Part shown: one piece after another, positions 1 through 7,642 of the stretch
Layout: every line of letters begins with the position of its first letter
How positions within the stretch are numbered: the stretch's first letter is position 1
Assembly: GCA_949286705.1 (NCBI GenBank)
Contig: CASEDF010000004.1
Location: 186,001-250,000 of the forward strand
Direction of reading: 5' to 3'
DNA from: an uncultured bacterium
GTDB taxonomy: Bacteria; Cyanobacteriota; Vampirovibrionia; Gastranaerophilales; Gastranaerophilaceae
DNA: 64,000 nucleotides
Translations under genes and position numbers: made by a program
Notes under the pieces: model-generated
Seen by the model: the letters and a program-made list of their open reading frames with translations, nothing else
Database searches by the model: none
What the model was told of the DNA's origin: nothing

Positions 1-487
1 CATAATTGTTTCAGGACCTGAAGCACCCGTTCAGACCGGTAACGCACTTCCTCTGGAATTAATTCCGTTAGGTACAATTGTTCATAACATTGAATTAACT
101 CCGGGCAGAGGCGGCGTTATGGTAAGATCAGCAGGTAACGCAGCTCAGGTTATGGCAAAAGAAGGCAACTATGTTACAATCAAACTTCCTTCATCAGAAA
201 TGAGAATGGTAAGAAAAGAATGTATGGCAACAATAGGAACCCTTGGCAATGCCGAATTCAAAAACCTTTCATTAGGTAAAGCCGGCAGAAAACGCTATTT
301 AGGCGTAAGACCGACAGTCCGCGGTGTTACAATGAACCCGTGTGATCACCCGCACGGCGGCGGCGAAGGTAAAACAGGTCCCGGCGGACACCCGAAAACA
401 CCTTGGGGCAAACCGGCTCTCGGTCATAAGACCAGAAAAGTTGGTAAAGCTTCTGATAAATTAATAGTTAGAAGACGTAAAAAATAG
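1..487 (+). CDS. rplB: 50S ribosomal protein L2, 3' part
   Basis: The gene is cut by the window edge; the open frame runs from base 2 and 161 C-terminal residues are visible. L2 sits at the subunit interface and is needed for peptidyl transferase centre assembly. The hallmark segment [16 protein letters not shown], which carries the conserved functional histidine region, is present, followed by [18 protein letters not shown] and a basic tail ending in VRRRKK. An internal Met at 119 is not the start, because conserved L2 sequence ([18 protein letters not shown]) is encoded before it. First of a run of S10/spc genes; rpsS follows after an unusually long, structured 140-nt gap. Confidence 0.97.
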   Translation, partial: IIVSGPEAPVQTGNALPLELIPLGTIVHNIELTPGRGGVMVRSAGNAAQVMAKEGNYVTIKLPSSEMRMVRKECMATIGTLGNAEFKNLSLGKAGRKRYLGVRPTVRGVTMNPCDHPHGGGEGKTGPGGHPKTPWGKPALGHKTRKVGKASDKLIVRRRKK

Positions 488-498
488 GCGCAAGCCGA

Positions 499-589
499 GT
501 TGAGCCCATAGCGTACAGGCTCAACGATACCGCCGTTGTGAATGGAGCGGCAGCGAAATGAACGAAGCAATCTTTGATTGCACAGGCGG
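499..589. repeat. Structured spacer with three hairpins between rplB and rpsS
   Basis: Three perfect inverted repeats lie in this 140-nt gap: GTTGAGCC/GGCTCAAC (499-506 with 518-525), GCAATC-TTT-GATTGC (567-581), and outer CCGCC/GGCGG arms (530-534 with 585-589) enclosing the second. No T-run follows, so it is not an ordinary terminator. It is GC-richer than its surroundings. It could be a dispersed palindromic repeat or an RNA element acting on the ribosomal transcript; the sequence alone does not decide. Confidence 0.55.
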
Positions 590-627
590 AAAAATAAATA
601 TACTCAAACAAATTAAAGGAGAAATTA

Positions 628-909
628 ATGGCACGTTCATTAAAAAAAGGTCCATACGTAGAGCAGGCTCTACAGACAAAAATCGAAAAAATGAATGCAA
701 ACTCTGAACATAAAGTTATAAAAACTTGGTCAAGAGCATCAATGATTATACCTGATATGTTGGGTCATACAATTGCGGTTCATAACGGCAAAACTCACGT
801 ACCCGTATATGTAACCGAACAAATGATCGGACATAAATTGGGTGAATTTGCACCGACAAGAATGTTTAGAGGACACGCAGGTTCTGATAAAACCGCAAAA
901 AGAAAATAA
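628..909 (+). CDS. rpsS: 30S ribosomal protein S19
   Basis: S19 (uS19) binds 16S rRNA in the small-subunit head next to S13. The 93-residue length is normal for the family. The sequence opens with [15 protein letters not shown] and carries the family blocks [24 protein letters not shown] and [12 protein letters not shown] clear AAAGGAG precedes the ATG by 7 nt, which fixes the start. Gene order rplB-rpsS-rplV-rpsC is the standard S10 operon order, with a 12-nt gap to rplV. Confidence 0.98.
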   Translation: MARSLKKGPYVEQALQTKIEKMNANSEHKVIKTWSRASMIIPDMLGHTIAVHNGKTHVPVYVTEQMIGHKLGEFAPTRMFRGHAGSDKTAKRK

Positions 910-921
910 AGGAAAATAAAA

Positions 922-1257
922 ATGGAAGCAAAATCAAGACAAACAGATATCAAAATGACAGCAAGAAAACTTCGCAGAGTAATCAACGAAGTTCGTGGCA
1001 AAGCTGTTAAAGATGCTCAAGATATGTTACGTTTTATGCCTTACTTTGCAGCAAGAGTGGTAGAAAAGAACTTGAAAGCCGCAGTTGCAAACGCACAGGA
1101 AAAATACGGTGTAGGTGCTGAAAATTTGAAGATTTCCGAAATCTATGCTGATGAAAGCGTTACATACAAAAGAGGTAAACCAAGAGCGCAAGGTCGTATC
1201 TACAAAAGACTAAAACGTACATCACACCTTACATTAAAAGTTAGTGATAATAATTAA
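922..1257 (+). CDS. rplV: 50S ribosomal protein L22
   Basis: L22 (uL22) contacts all 23S rRNA domains and lines the nascent-peptide exit tunnel through its C-terminal hairpin. The 111 residues match the family: TARKLRRVINEVRGKAVKDA near the N terminus and the tunnel hairpin region with YKRGKPRAQGRIYKRLKRTSH. The start follows AAGGAAAA at a normal distance. It lies between rpsS and rpsC in the canonical order. Confidence 0.97.
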   Translation: MEAKSRQTDIKMTARKLRRVINEVRGKAVKDAQDMLRFMPYFAARVVEKNLKAAVANAQEKYGVGAENLKISEIYADESVTYKRGKPRAQGRIYKRLKRTSHLTLKVSDNN

Positions 1258-1273
1258 GTAAAAGGAATAAAAC

Positions 1274-1996
1274 ATGGGACAAAAAACACATCCAACCGGA
1301 TTTAGAGTAGGCATCATTCAACCTTGGGTAAGCACATGGTTTGCAAAGGTTAAAGACTACGGTGAATTTGTAGCAGAAGATGCTAAAATCAGAAAATTCA
1401 TAAAGAAAAAATTATACGCAGCAGGTATTTCTAAAATATTAATTGCGAGAAAAGCCCAGAATACAACAATTACGGTTGTAACCGCAAAACCGGGTATCGT
1501 AGTAGGCCGCGGCGGTCAGGGTATTGAAGAATTAAAACAAGATGTAACAAAATATCTTGGAAAACCTGTGGTAATTAACGTAGTAGAAGTAGCAAGAATT
1601 GACGCGGATGCTCAATTGGTTGCGGAAGCAATTGCACAACAACTTGAAAAACGTGTAGCTTTCAGACGTGCAATGAAACAGGCAATGCAAAGAACAATGA
1701 GAGCAGGCGTTCAAGGTATAAAAGTTATGGTATCAGGTCGTTTGGGCGGTGCTGAAATCGCACGTTCAGAATGGGCGAAAGAAGGAAGAATTCCTCTTCA
1801 AACGTTACGCGCAGACGTAGATTACGGATTTACCGAAGCAGATACCATAATGGGTAAAATAGGTGTTAAGGTATGGATTTTCAAAGGCAACTTGATGCCC
1901 GGCGAAAAAGCAGACCAAAACATTAAAGCAAAAGGCGGCAAAGGCGACGAAAAAGGTATGAGACGCCCCAGACGTAAAGCAATAGAAACTGAATAA
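1274..1996 (+). CDS. rpsC: 30S ribosomal protein S3
   Basis: S3 (uS3) forms part of the mRNA entry channel and has helicase-like activity with S4 and S5. It opens with [14 protein letters not shown]. The KH domain is visible with its GxxG-type loop GRGG at residues 78-81, and the C-terminal domain carries [16 protein letters not shown] and [20 protein letters not shown]. At 240 aa it is slightly longer than many bacterial S3 proteins, with a basic Gly-Lys-rich tail ([20 protein letters not shown]). Ribosome binding site AAAGGAA. Confidence 0.98.
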   Translation: MGQKTHPTGFRVGIIQPWVSTWFAKVKDYGEFVAEDAKIRKFIKKKLYAAGISKILIARKAQNTTITVVTAKPGIVVGRGGQGIEELKQDVTKYLGKPVVINVVEVARIDADAQLVAEAIAQQLEKRVAFRRAMKQAMQRTMRAGVQGIKVMVSGRLGGAEIARSEWAKEGRIPLQTLRADVDYGFTEADTIMGKIGVKVWIFKGNLMPGEKADQNIKAKGGKGDEKGMRRPRRKAIETE

Positions 1997-2010
1997 AGGA
2001 GTAAATAATA

Positions 2011-2430
2011 ATGTTACAGCCTAAAAAAACAAAATACCGCAAAATGATGAAAGGCAGAATGAAAGGCACTGAAACAAGAGGCACAAAACTTGAATTCGGC
2101 GGCTATGCACTTCAAGCCTTGGAACCGGGCTGGATAACCAGCAGACAAATTGAGGCAGCACGTCGTGCAATGACTCGTGAAATCAAACGTGGCGGTAACG
2201 TTTGGATAAAAATATTCCCGGATAAACCGATTACTGCAAAACCTGCTGAAACTCGTATGGGTTCAGGTAAAGGTAACTTGGAATACTGGGTAGCGGTTGT
2301 TAAGCCGAACAGAATACTTTTCGAACTTGATTATTTTGATAGATCAGTCGCAGTTCATGCATTGGAATTGGCTGCTCAAAAACTTCCTATCAAAGTAAAA
2401 GTTGTAGAAAAAGCTAAGGTTGAAGCTTAA
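2011..2430 (+). CDS. rplP: 50S ribosomal protein L16
   Basis: L16 (uL16) helps shape the A site and the peptidyl transferase centre. The 139 residues start [19 protein letters not shown] and contain the family blocks [24 protein letters not shown] and [18 protein letters not shown]. Length is normal. RBS AAAGGAG, start 12 nt later. It is followed 17 nt downstream by rpmC, the usual neighbour. Confidence 0.98.
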   Translation: MLQPKKTKYRKMMKGRMKGTETRGTKLEFGGYALQALEPGWITSRQIEAARRAMTREIKRGGNVWIKIFPDKPITAKPAETRMGSGKGNLEYWVAVVKPNRILFELDYFDRSVAVHALELAAQKLPIKVKVVEKAKVEA

Positions 2431-2447
2431 GATAAGGAAAAATAACA

Positions 2448-2639
2448 ATGAAATTAAGTGAAATGCGAGAAAAAACAGTTGATGAGCTAAAAAATCAAAT
2501 TGTTGATTGGAAGAAAGATTTGTTTAACTACAGATTGCAGCTTTCAACTCACAAATTGGAAAACACAGCGTTGATTTCCAAAACAAAAAGACTTATAGCT
2601 CAGGCAAAAACGGTTATAAAGGAAAAAGCAGCAGTTTAA
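2448..2639 (+). CDS. rpmC: 50S ribosomal protein L29
   Basis: L29 (uL29) sits near the tunnel exit and is part of the docking site for trigger factor and SRP. It is a 63-residue helical-hairpin protein beginning MKLSEMREKTVDELKNQI, with the family's basic second helix (ENTALISKTKRLIAQAK). RBS AAGGAAAA. Its stop codon ends at 2639, 20 nt before the rpsQ start chosen here. Confidence 0.96.
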   Translation: MKLSEMREKTVDELKNQIVDWKKDLFNYRLQLSTHKLENTALISKTKRLIAQAKTVIKEKAAV

Positions 2640-2646
2640 TGCTGTT

Positions 2647-2653
2647 AAAGGAG
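2647..2653 (+). promoter_or_regulatory. Ribosome binding site that fixes the rpsQ start
   Basis: AAAGGAG lies 6 nt before the ATG at 2660. An upstream ATG at 2639, overlapping the rpmC stop, is in the same frame but has no such site, and using it would translate the Shine-Dalgarno sequence itself. The downstream ATG is therefore preferred. Confidence 0.85.
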
Positions 2654-2659
2654 AAACAA

Positions 2660-2905
2660 ATGCCTAAAAAAGAAAAACAAGGAATGGTAATCAGCAATAA
2701 AATGGACAAAACAGTCGTTGTAAAAGTGGCTGATTATGAACCACATCCGAAATACAAAAAGATTATAGAATCAAACAAAAACTATAAAGCACACGATGCA
2801 GAAAATGTATGCAATGAAGGCGATATTGTAAGAATTGTGGAATCAAAACCGCTTTCAGGCAGCAAACGCTGGGTTGTGGCAGAAGTAGTAGAAAAAGCAC
2901 GTTAA
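2660..2905 (+). CDS. rpsQ: 30S ribosomal protein S17
   Basis: S17 (uS17) is a primary 16S rRNA binding protein with an OB fold. From the ATG at 2660 it is 81 aa, beginning MPKKEKQGMVISNKMDKTVV, which is the family's normal N terminus and length. Signature features: TVVVKVADYEPHPKYKK, a basic loop, and GDIVRIVESKPLSGSKRW near the end. A longer in-frame start at 2639 adds seven residues with no ribosome binding site and is not used. Confidence 0.96.
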   Translation: MPKKEKQGMVISNKMDKTVVVKVADYEPHPKYKKIIESNKNYKAHDAENVCNEGDIVRIVESKPLSGSKRWVVAEVVEKAR

Positions 2906-2971
2906 TCACGCGCGGACATCATTACATTTGCTAATGCGCTGTCAAAATGAATAACATAAAGGAAAAGAACA

Positions 2972-3340
2972 ATGATACAACAAGAAACCAGATTAGAAGT
3001 AGCTGATAACACAGGCGCAAAAGAACTTTTGTGTATCCGTGTTATGGGAAGCTCAAACAAAAAATTTGCGGCAGTAGGCGACGAAATCGTTGCAACAGTA
3101 AAAGATGCAACTCCTAATATGGCCGTAAAAAAATCAGAAGTTGTAAGAGCTGTTGTGGTAAGAACCAAAGCTGATATCAAACGTAATGACGGATCAGTTA
3201 TCAGATTTGATGAAAACGCGGCAGTAATTATCAATAAAGACGGAAACCCGAGAGGAACACGTGTTTTCGGACCGGTAGCCAGAGAATTAAGAGACAAAGG
3301 CTATATGAAAATAGTTTCATTGGCACCGGAAGTTATCTAG
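2972..3340 (+). CDS. rplN: 50S ribosomal protein L14
   Basis: L14 (uL14) forms intersubunit bridges with 16S rRNA and is the target of the silencing factor RsfS. The 122-residue sequence begins [20 protein letters not shown] and includes [27 protein letters not shown] and the C-terminal block [13 protein letters not shown]. Length and composition are normal. RBS AAAGGAAAAG. A 66-nt gap without clear signals separates it from rpsQ. Confidence 0.98.
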   Translation: MIQQETRLEVADNTGAKELLCIRVMGSSNKKFAAVGDEIVATVKDATPNMAVKKSEVVRAVVVRTKADIKRNDGSVIRFDENAAVIINKDGNPRGTRVFGPVARELRDKGYMKIVSLAPEVI

Positions 3341-3375
3341 TCCTTAACGAGCTTAAGCGAGTTTTAGGAATAGAT

Positions 3376-3398
3376 AATCCCGAACTTGTTTCGGGATC
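3376..3398 (-). repeat. Palindromic repeat element, CCCGA-stem variant
   Basis: ATCCCGAA-cttgt-TTCGGGAT is an 8-bp stem with a 5-nt loop in the rplN-rplX gap. Read on the minus strand the loop is ACAAG, the same as in the copy inside ileS near 59623, but two stem base pairs differ in a compensating way. I treat it as a member of the dispersed family seen also at 9655, 24764, 45693 and 59619. No T-run follows, so terminator function is unlikely. Confidence 0.65.
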
Positions 3399-3424
3399 TA
3401 ACTTAGTAAAAATGGAGAACAGAA

Positions 3425-3763
3425 ATGACAGACAAGAATAAAAAATCCTTGCACGTAAAAACCGGTGACAGAGTCATCGTAATTGCAGGAAAGGACAAAG
3501 GAAAAACAGGTAACATAAAAAAAGCTTACGTTGCAGAAGGTAAAGTATCTGTAGAAGGCTTAAACATGGTTACCAAAGCTCAAAAGCCGATGCCGGCAGC
3601 CGGAATTCAAGGCGGTCTGGTAAAACTTGAGGCACCTATGGATGCGTCAAAAGTTATGGTAGTTTGCCCGGCTTGCGAAAAACCGACCAGAATCAAACAC
3701 AGCGTCGTAGACGGCAAAAAAGTTCGTGTTTGTAAAAAATGTGGTGAACAGTTGGATGTGTAA
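3425..3763 (+). CDS. rplX: 50S ribosomal protein L24
   Basis: L24 (uL24) starts large-subunit assembly by binding the 5' region of 23S rRNA. An N-terminal KOW domain is visible (TGDRVIVIAGKDKGKTGNIKK, residues 13-33). The C terminus carries two CxxC pairs (C81/C84 and C103/C106), a zinc-ribbon form present in part of the family. 112 aa is normal. RBS around AATGGAG. Next to rplE as usual. Confidence 0.97.
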   Translation: MTDKNKKSLHVKTGDRVIVIAGKDKGKTGNIKKAYVAEGKVSVEGLNMVTKAQKPMPAAGIQGGLVKLEAPMDASKVMVVCPACEKPTRIKHSVVDGKKVRVCKKCGEQLDV

Positions 3764-3814
3764 CGGAAACCTTGTGGTTTCGCGCCAATCATCTTAAGAA
3801 AAAGGAACAGAAAA

Positions 3815-4366
3815 ATGACAACAAAAACTGAAAGCTTGAAGAAAAAATACGACAAAGAAGTTAAATCCGCATTAAAAGAAAAATTCGGATACAAAAATGA
3901 ACACCAAATCCCCAGACTTCACAAAATTGTTTTGAACATGGGTGTTGGTGAAGCTTCTCACAACTCAAAAATTGCTGAATCAATTGAAGCTCAATTGACA
4001 AAAATAGCAGGTCAAAAAGCAGTTGTAACGAAAGCTAAAAAATCAATTGCATCATACAAATTAAGAGAAGGAATGCCTGTAGGTGCAATGGTAACTTTAC
4101 GCGGCGAAAGAATGTATGATTTCTTGCAAAAATTAATCTGCGTGGTATTGCCGAGAATTCGTGACTTTAGAGGTGTAAGCCCGAAAAGTTTTGACGGTCG
4201 CGGCAATTATACATTAGGTTTGAAAGAACAGGCTCTTTTCCCGGAAATCACTTATGAAGAAGTTGATCTGGTAAAAGGTATGAACGTATCAGTAATCACA
4301 ACAGCTGAAACTGATGACGAAGCAAGAGAATTGTTGAGATTGCTCGGTATGCCTTTCAAAAAATAA
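3815..4366 (+). CDS. rplE: 50S ribosomal protein L5
   Basis: L5 (uL5) binds 5S rRNA in the central protuberance. The 183-residue sequence contains [33 protein letters not shown] and the C-terminal [19 protein letters not shown] block. Length is typical. RBS AAAAGGAAC. A 62-nt gap separates it from the type Z S14 gene. Confidence 0.98.
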   Translation: MTTKTESLKKKYDKEVKSALKEKFGYKNEHQIPRLHKIVLNMGVGEASHNSKIAESIEAQLTKIAGQKAVVTKAKKSIASYKLREGMPVGAMVTLRGERMYDFLQKLICVVLPRIRDFRGVSPKSFDGRGNYTLGLKEQALFPEITYEEVDLVKGMNVSVITTAETDDEARELLRLLGMPFKK

Positions 4367-4428
4367 TCTTGATTCAAGATTATAGCTGAGATAGAATATA
4401 ATTACAAAGGAACATAAAGGAGAAATTC

Positions 4429-4635
4429 ATGGCTAAAAAAGCGATGATAAACAAAGAAGAAAAAAGAAGAATGCTTGCTGCAAAGGGCAAATACCCGACA
4501 GTAAGACTTCATAACAGATGCAGCATTTGCGGAAGACCTCATGGTTTCCATAGAGATTTCGGCTTATGCAGAATTTGTTTAAGAAAAATGGCACATCAGG
4601 GTTTGCTGCCCGGTGTTACCAAAGCAAGCTGGTAA
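4429..4635 (+). CDS. rpsZ: 30S ribosomal protein S14, zinc-binding type Z
   Basis: S14 (uS14) is a small head protein. The zinc form is identified by CSIC at 31-34 and CRIC at 47-50, separated by [12 protein letters not shown]. At 68 aa it is a few residues longer than the usual 61, due to an N-terminal extension that includes [11 protein letters not shown]. The start is supported by AAAGGAGAAATTC before the ATG. A 284-nt non-coding stretch follows before rpsH, so the spc block is split here. Confidence 0.95.
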   Translation: MAKKAMINKEEKRRMLAAKGKYPTVRLHNRCSICGRPHGFHRDFGLCRICLRKMAHQGLLPGVTKASW

Positions 4636-4659
4636 CTTTTACTTAAATTGACACAAAAT

Positions 4660-4684
4660 AACAGGCTTATTGCCTGTTATTTTA
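4660..4684 (+). terminator. Hairpin downstream of S14
   Basis: AACAGGC-TTATT-GCCTGTT forms a 7-bp stem followed by ATTTTAATATTT. It could end or attenuate transcription from the S10/spc block before rpsH. The T-tract is imperfect, so partial readthrough is possible. Confidence 0.6.
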
Positions 4685-4919
4685 ATATTTAAACTTTTAT
4701 TTTCTAAATAATTATTAATATTAAATTTTTATAATAAATGTATTATGATGTAACATGTCTAAACAAATCACTTGTAAAAGAAAAATGTTTATAATAAACT
4801 AAATATGTTAACTGCCGAAAGACGCTTTCTTATGAGCAACAATTAATTCGGTAAGAACGGGTAGAAGGAACCGGAATGACGGAATTTGACCGGTTTCCGC
4901 AAACAGAAAAGGAATAACT
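4685..4919 (+). promoter_or_regulatory. Long rpsH leader with a possible internal promoter and hairpin
   Basis: This AT-rich stretch has no open frame of interest. A TATAAT at 4790-4795 could be a -10 box for a second promoter, although no good -35 is visible 16-18 nt upstream. Near the end, GGAACCGG (about 4867-4874) can pair imperfectly with CCGGTTTCC (about 4890-4898) just before the rpsH ribosome binding site AAAGGAATA. Together with the preceding terminator-like hairpin this suggests separate control of rpsH-rplF. S8 autoregulation is a guess. Confidence 0.35.
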
Positions 4920-5315
4920 ATGAACACAGATCCGATAGCAGATATGCTAACAAGAATCAGAAACGCAAGCCTTGTTTCTCACGAAACAGTTTCTATGCCT
5001 TCATCAAAATTGAAAGTAGAATTGGCTAAATTGTTAAAATCAGAAGGTTTCATCACTGATTATGAAGTAAAAGAAGAAGGAAAGTTCAAAGTTCTTTCAA
5101 TTACTTTAAAATATGATGAAAAGCACAAACCTGTAATTACAAGACTTGAAAGAGTTTCAAAACCGGGTTTAAGAAATTATTCAAAAGCTAAAAACTTGCC
5201 GCAGGTATTGGGCGGTATGGGTGTAGCAATTGTATCAACAAGCAAAGGTTTGTTGACAGACAGAAAAGCCCGCAAGGAAAATGTCGGCGGCGAAGTTCTT
5301 TGCTACATCTATTAA
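4920..5315 (+). CDS. rpsH: 30S ribosomal protein S8
   Basis: S8 (uS8) binds the central domain of 16S rRNA and in Escherichia coli represses its own operon. The 131 residues show the family start [16 protein letters not shown], the segment [15 protein letters not shown] and the C-terminal [20 protein letters not shown]. Length is normal. RBS AAAGGAATA. It is the first gene after the 284-nt break in the ribosomal block. Confidence 0.98.
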   Translation: MNTDPIADMLTRIRNASLVSHETVSMPSSKLKVELAKLLKSEGFITDYEVKEEGKFKVLSITLKYDEKHKPVITRLERVSKPGLRNYSKAKNLPQVLGGMGVAIVSTSKGLLTDRKARKENVGGEVLCYIY

Positions 5316-5385
5316 TGAATTTTATCAGGCATAATTGGTAGAAAAGTCTGATAATTAGTAGAATATACCAAAAGGAGAAATAAAA

Positions 5386-5925
5386 ATGTCACGTATAGGT
5401 AAAAAACCGATTGAAATTCCGCAAGGAGTTGAAATTAAAATAGACGGTCAAACTGTTACTGCAAAAGGACCTTTAGGTGAAGAAACAGTGGAAGTCCGTC
5501 CGGAAATCGCCGTTAAAATTGAAGATAATCACATAATCTTATCAAAAGTAGGCGAATCAAGAGAAACCGATGCTTTGTACGGTTTGTTCAGAACATTAGT
5601 TGCAAATGCCGTACACGGTGTAAAAGAAGGTTTTGAAAAGAAACTTGAAATTCAAGGTGTAGGTTATCGTGCGCAAATGCAAGGTACAACTTTGAATATG
5701 CAATTGGGTTACTCACACCCTGTTGATATTGTTCCGCCGAAAGGCATTACAATTTCTGTTGAAGCAAACACAAAAATCACCGTAAAAGGTTCAAACAAAC
5801 AAACCGTAGGTGATGTTGCTGCAGAAATCAGAGGCAAACGTCCGCCTGAAGTTTACAAAGGAAAAGGTATCAGATACGAAGGCGAATACATCAGACGTAA
5901 AGCCGGTAAAGCTGGTAAGAAATAA
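5386..5925 (+). CDS. rplF: 50S ribosomal protein L6
   Basis: L6 (uL6) lies near the GTPase-associated centre. The 179 residues begin MSRIGKKPIEIPQGVEIKID and end with KRPPEVYKGKGIRYEGEYIRRKAGKAGKK, which is diagnostic; GVGYRAQMQG is also present. RBS AAAGGAG. An unknown 115-aa gene, not rplR, follows after only 3 nt. Confidence 0.98.
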   Translation: MSRIGKKPIEIPQGVEIKIDGQTVTAKGPLGEETVEVRPEIAVKIEDNHIILSKVGESRETDALYGLFRTLVANAVHGVKEGFEKKLEIQGVGYRAQMQGTTLNMQLGYSHPVDIVPPKGITISVEANTKITVKGSNKQTVGDVAAEIRGKRPPEVYKGKGIRYEGEYIRRKAGKAGKK

Positions 5926-5928
5926 GGT

Positions 5929-6276
5929 ATGAAAATCAGTTTTGCTGGGATACATGATATAAGATTTCCGTATGGAACTCCGGATGCAAAAATAAATCAA
6001 ACATATCAGGAGATTAAAAAGTATACTGCTCAAAGCTTTCCTGAACTTGATAAATACGGAACATTCAACGTGGAAATCAAAGATTATTTTTCCCATCAAA
6101 AAACGGATGAAAAGCTGGCAGATAAAGGCATAAGAATTATAACGCCGGTTGAAAATCCTTATATAACAGCAGATTTATTGGAACACATTGATAACGGAAT
6201 GGTTCAACAATATGTTGATCAGACCAAAACAGAACTTATAATAAGCCCGCATAAACCCTTAGACGTGGTTATTTAA
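5929..6276 (+). CDS. Unknown 115-aa protein inside the spc operon
   Basis: I do not recognise this protein. It starts 3 nt after rplF and stops 28 nt before rplR, on the same strand, so it is almost certainly co-transcribed with them. Its start has only a weak TAAGG upstream, which suggests coupling to rplF termination. The product opens with [16 protein letters not shown], reminiscent of the 'ISF-G' leader of other proteins in this window, and continues as a soluble mixed charged sequence with no membrane segment or Cys cluster. Standard spc operons have no gene between rplF and rplR. A translation-related role is only an inference from position. Confidence 0.75.
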   Translation: MKISFAGIHDIRFPYGTPDAKINQTYQEIKKYTAQSFPELDKYGTFNVEIKDYFSHQKTDEKLADKGIRIITPVENPYITADLLEHIDNGMVQQYVDQTKTELIISPHKPLDVVI

Positions 6277-6304
6277 GAAGGTTTGGGCAGAAAGGAAAAA
6301 CAAA

Positions 6305-6673
6305 ATGATTAAACAAAAAACCAGAAAACCACAGGTACAAAAAAGACATAGATCAATCAGAACAAAAATCTCCGGTACATCAGAATTCCCGAGATTGGCG
6401 GTTTATAGAAGTACAAAACACATTTATGCACAATTGATTGATGATGAAAACCATGTAACACTTTGCTCAGCATCATCAGTTGACAAAGACCTTAAAGAAA
6501 AATTAGCACACGGCGGAAACATCGACGCTGCAAAAGTTGTTGGTGAAGCCATTGCTAAAAAAGCTAAAGAAAAAGGTATTGAATGTGTAGTATTTGACCG
6601 CGGAGGATTTTTATATCACGGTCGTGTAGCAGCACTCGCTGATGCAGCCCGCGAAGCCGGTCTGATGTTCTAA
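6305..6673 (+). CDS. rplR: 50S ribosomal protein L18
   Basis: L18 (uL18) binds 5S rRNA together with L5. The 122 residues contain [32 protein letters not shown] and the C-terminal [20 protein letters not shown] block with [23 protein letters not shown]. In most bacteria rpsE, rpmD, rplO and secY follow. Here a strong terminator comes immediately after, so the remaining spc/alpha genes must lie elsewhere. Confidence 0.97.
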   Translation: MIKQKTRKPQVQKRHRSIRTKISGTSEFPRLAVYRSTKHIYAQLIDDENHVTLCSASSVDKDLKEKLAHGGNIDAAKVVGEAIAKKAKEKGIECVVFDRGGFLYHGRVAALADAAREAGLMF

Positions 6674-6680
6674 ATAGCCT

Positions 6681-6711
6681 AAAAAGACCGGTTTAAAACC
6701 GGTCTTTTTTT
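6681..6711. terminator. Bidirectional terminator between rplR and speB
   Basis: AAAAAGACCGGTTT-taa-AACCGGTCTTTTTTT has a perfect 12-bp-plus stem with T-runs on both strands. It ends rplR rightward and serves the convergent speB gene, whose stop codon overlaps its edge. Confidence 0.92.
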
Positions 6712-7546
6712 ACATAATCATTAATAATTCTCGGATAACTTTAGTTGCAACAGCAGTTGATACGCCTGATGCATCGTAATCAGGTGCGAGTTCCACAACA
6801 TCCGCACCGATTATGTCAAATTTTTTGAGATAAGCAAACCAACCAACAAGCTCATCAAATCGCATTCCGCCGCTTTCTGGTGTGCCTGTTCCGGGCATAA
6901 CTGACGGATCCAATACATCCAAATCAACAGTTACAAAGATTTTTTTGTTCTTTAATACATCAAGCTCATGGAATTCGTAAATAAGAGTTTTATGCTGCTT
7001 CATAAATTCAAATTCTTCTTTCATTCCCGAGCGGATTCCGACTTGTTTAATATTTTCAGGTCCAACGATTTTGGAAACGTGACGAATTACTGCTGAATGC
7101 GACATTTCTTCGCCCAAATATTCTTCTCTCAAATCTGTATGAGCGTCAAAATGTACTATTGCAAGATTTTTATAAAATTTTGAAACAGCTTTTATCTCGG
7201 GTAGTGTTACGAGATGCTCGCCGCCGATTCCAAAAACTCTTTTGCCGTCTTTATAAATATCCTCGACGTTTTGTTCTATAACATCTAAAGATTTATAAGT
7301 ATTTCCAAGCGGCAATTCCAAATCGCCGGCATCGTTAAAATTTACATCTTCAAGGTGTTTATCAAAATTTGGTGAATATTCTTCCAGACCCCAGCTTGCC
7401 AGCCTGATCTGCTCCGGCGCAAAACGAGAGCCCGGACGGTATGATACTGTTCCATCAAATGGCAGCCCCAGCATAATTATATCTGACGAATTATAATCCG
7501 GATTTTGCCCCATCCAGTTTCTGTCCAAAAAAGGTCCTCTAAGCAT
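6710..7546 (-). CDS. speB: Agmatinase-type ureohydrolase
   Basis: A member of the arginase/agmatinase family, which hydrolyses a guanidino group using two Mn ions. Metal ligand motifs are all present: GGEH (residues 108-111), DAHTD (134-138) and DLDVLDP (208-214), plus the substrate region GTGTPESGG. At 278 aa it resembles SpeB, which converts agmatine to putrescine and urea. Other family members act on formiminoglutamate or guanidinobutyrate, so the substrate is inferred. RBS AAGGAGAAAAA before the ATG. It stands alone between two terminators. Confidence 0.85.
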   Translation of the reverse strand: MLRGPFLDRNWMGQNPDYNSSDIIMLGLPFDGTVSYRPGSRFAPEQIRLASWGLEEYSPNFDKHLEDVNFNDAGDLELPLGNTYKSLDVIEQNVEDIYKDGKRVFGIGGEHLVTLPEIKAVSKFYKNLAIVHFDAHTDLREEYLGEEMSHSAVIRHVSKIVGPENIKQVGIRSGMKEEFEFMKQHKTLIYEFHELDVLKNKKIFVTVDLDVLDPSVMPGTGTPESGGMRFDELVGWFAYLKKFDIIGADVVELAPDYDASGVSTAVATKVIRELLMIM

Positions 7547-7608
7547 TTTTTCTCCTTGTTTAATTTTAACACAAAATTTTTTACATAAAAACTATTTATA
7601 CAAAAACT

Positions 7609-7636
7609 AAAAAAAGCTCCCTTTCGGGAGCTTTTT
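7609..7636 (-). terminator. Terminator after rpsA
   Basis: AAAAAGCTCCC-TTTC-GGGAGCTTTTT lies directly downstream of the rpsA stop on the minus strand, with T-runs on both strands. It separates rpsA from speB. Confidence 0.9.
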
Positions 7637-7642
7637 CTGATT

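Noticed and set aside
2639-2905. Longer rpsQ starting at 2639
   Set aside because: The extension would translate the AAAGGAG site and adds residues foreign to S17; the ATG at 2660 gives the normal N terminus.
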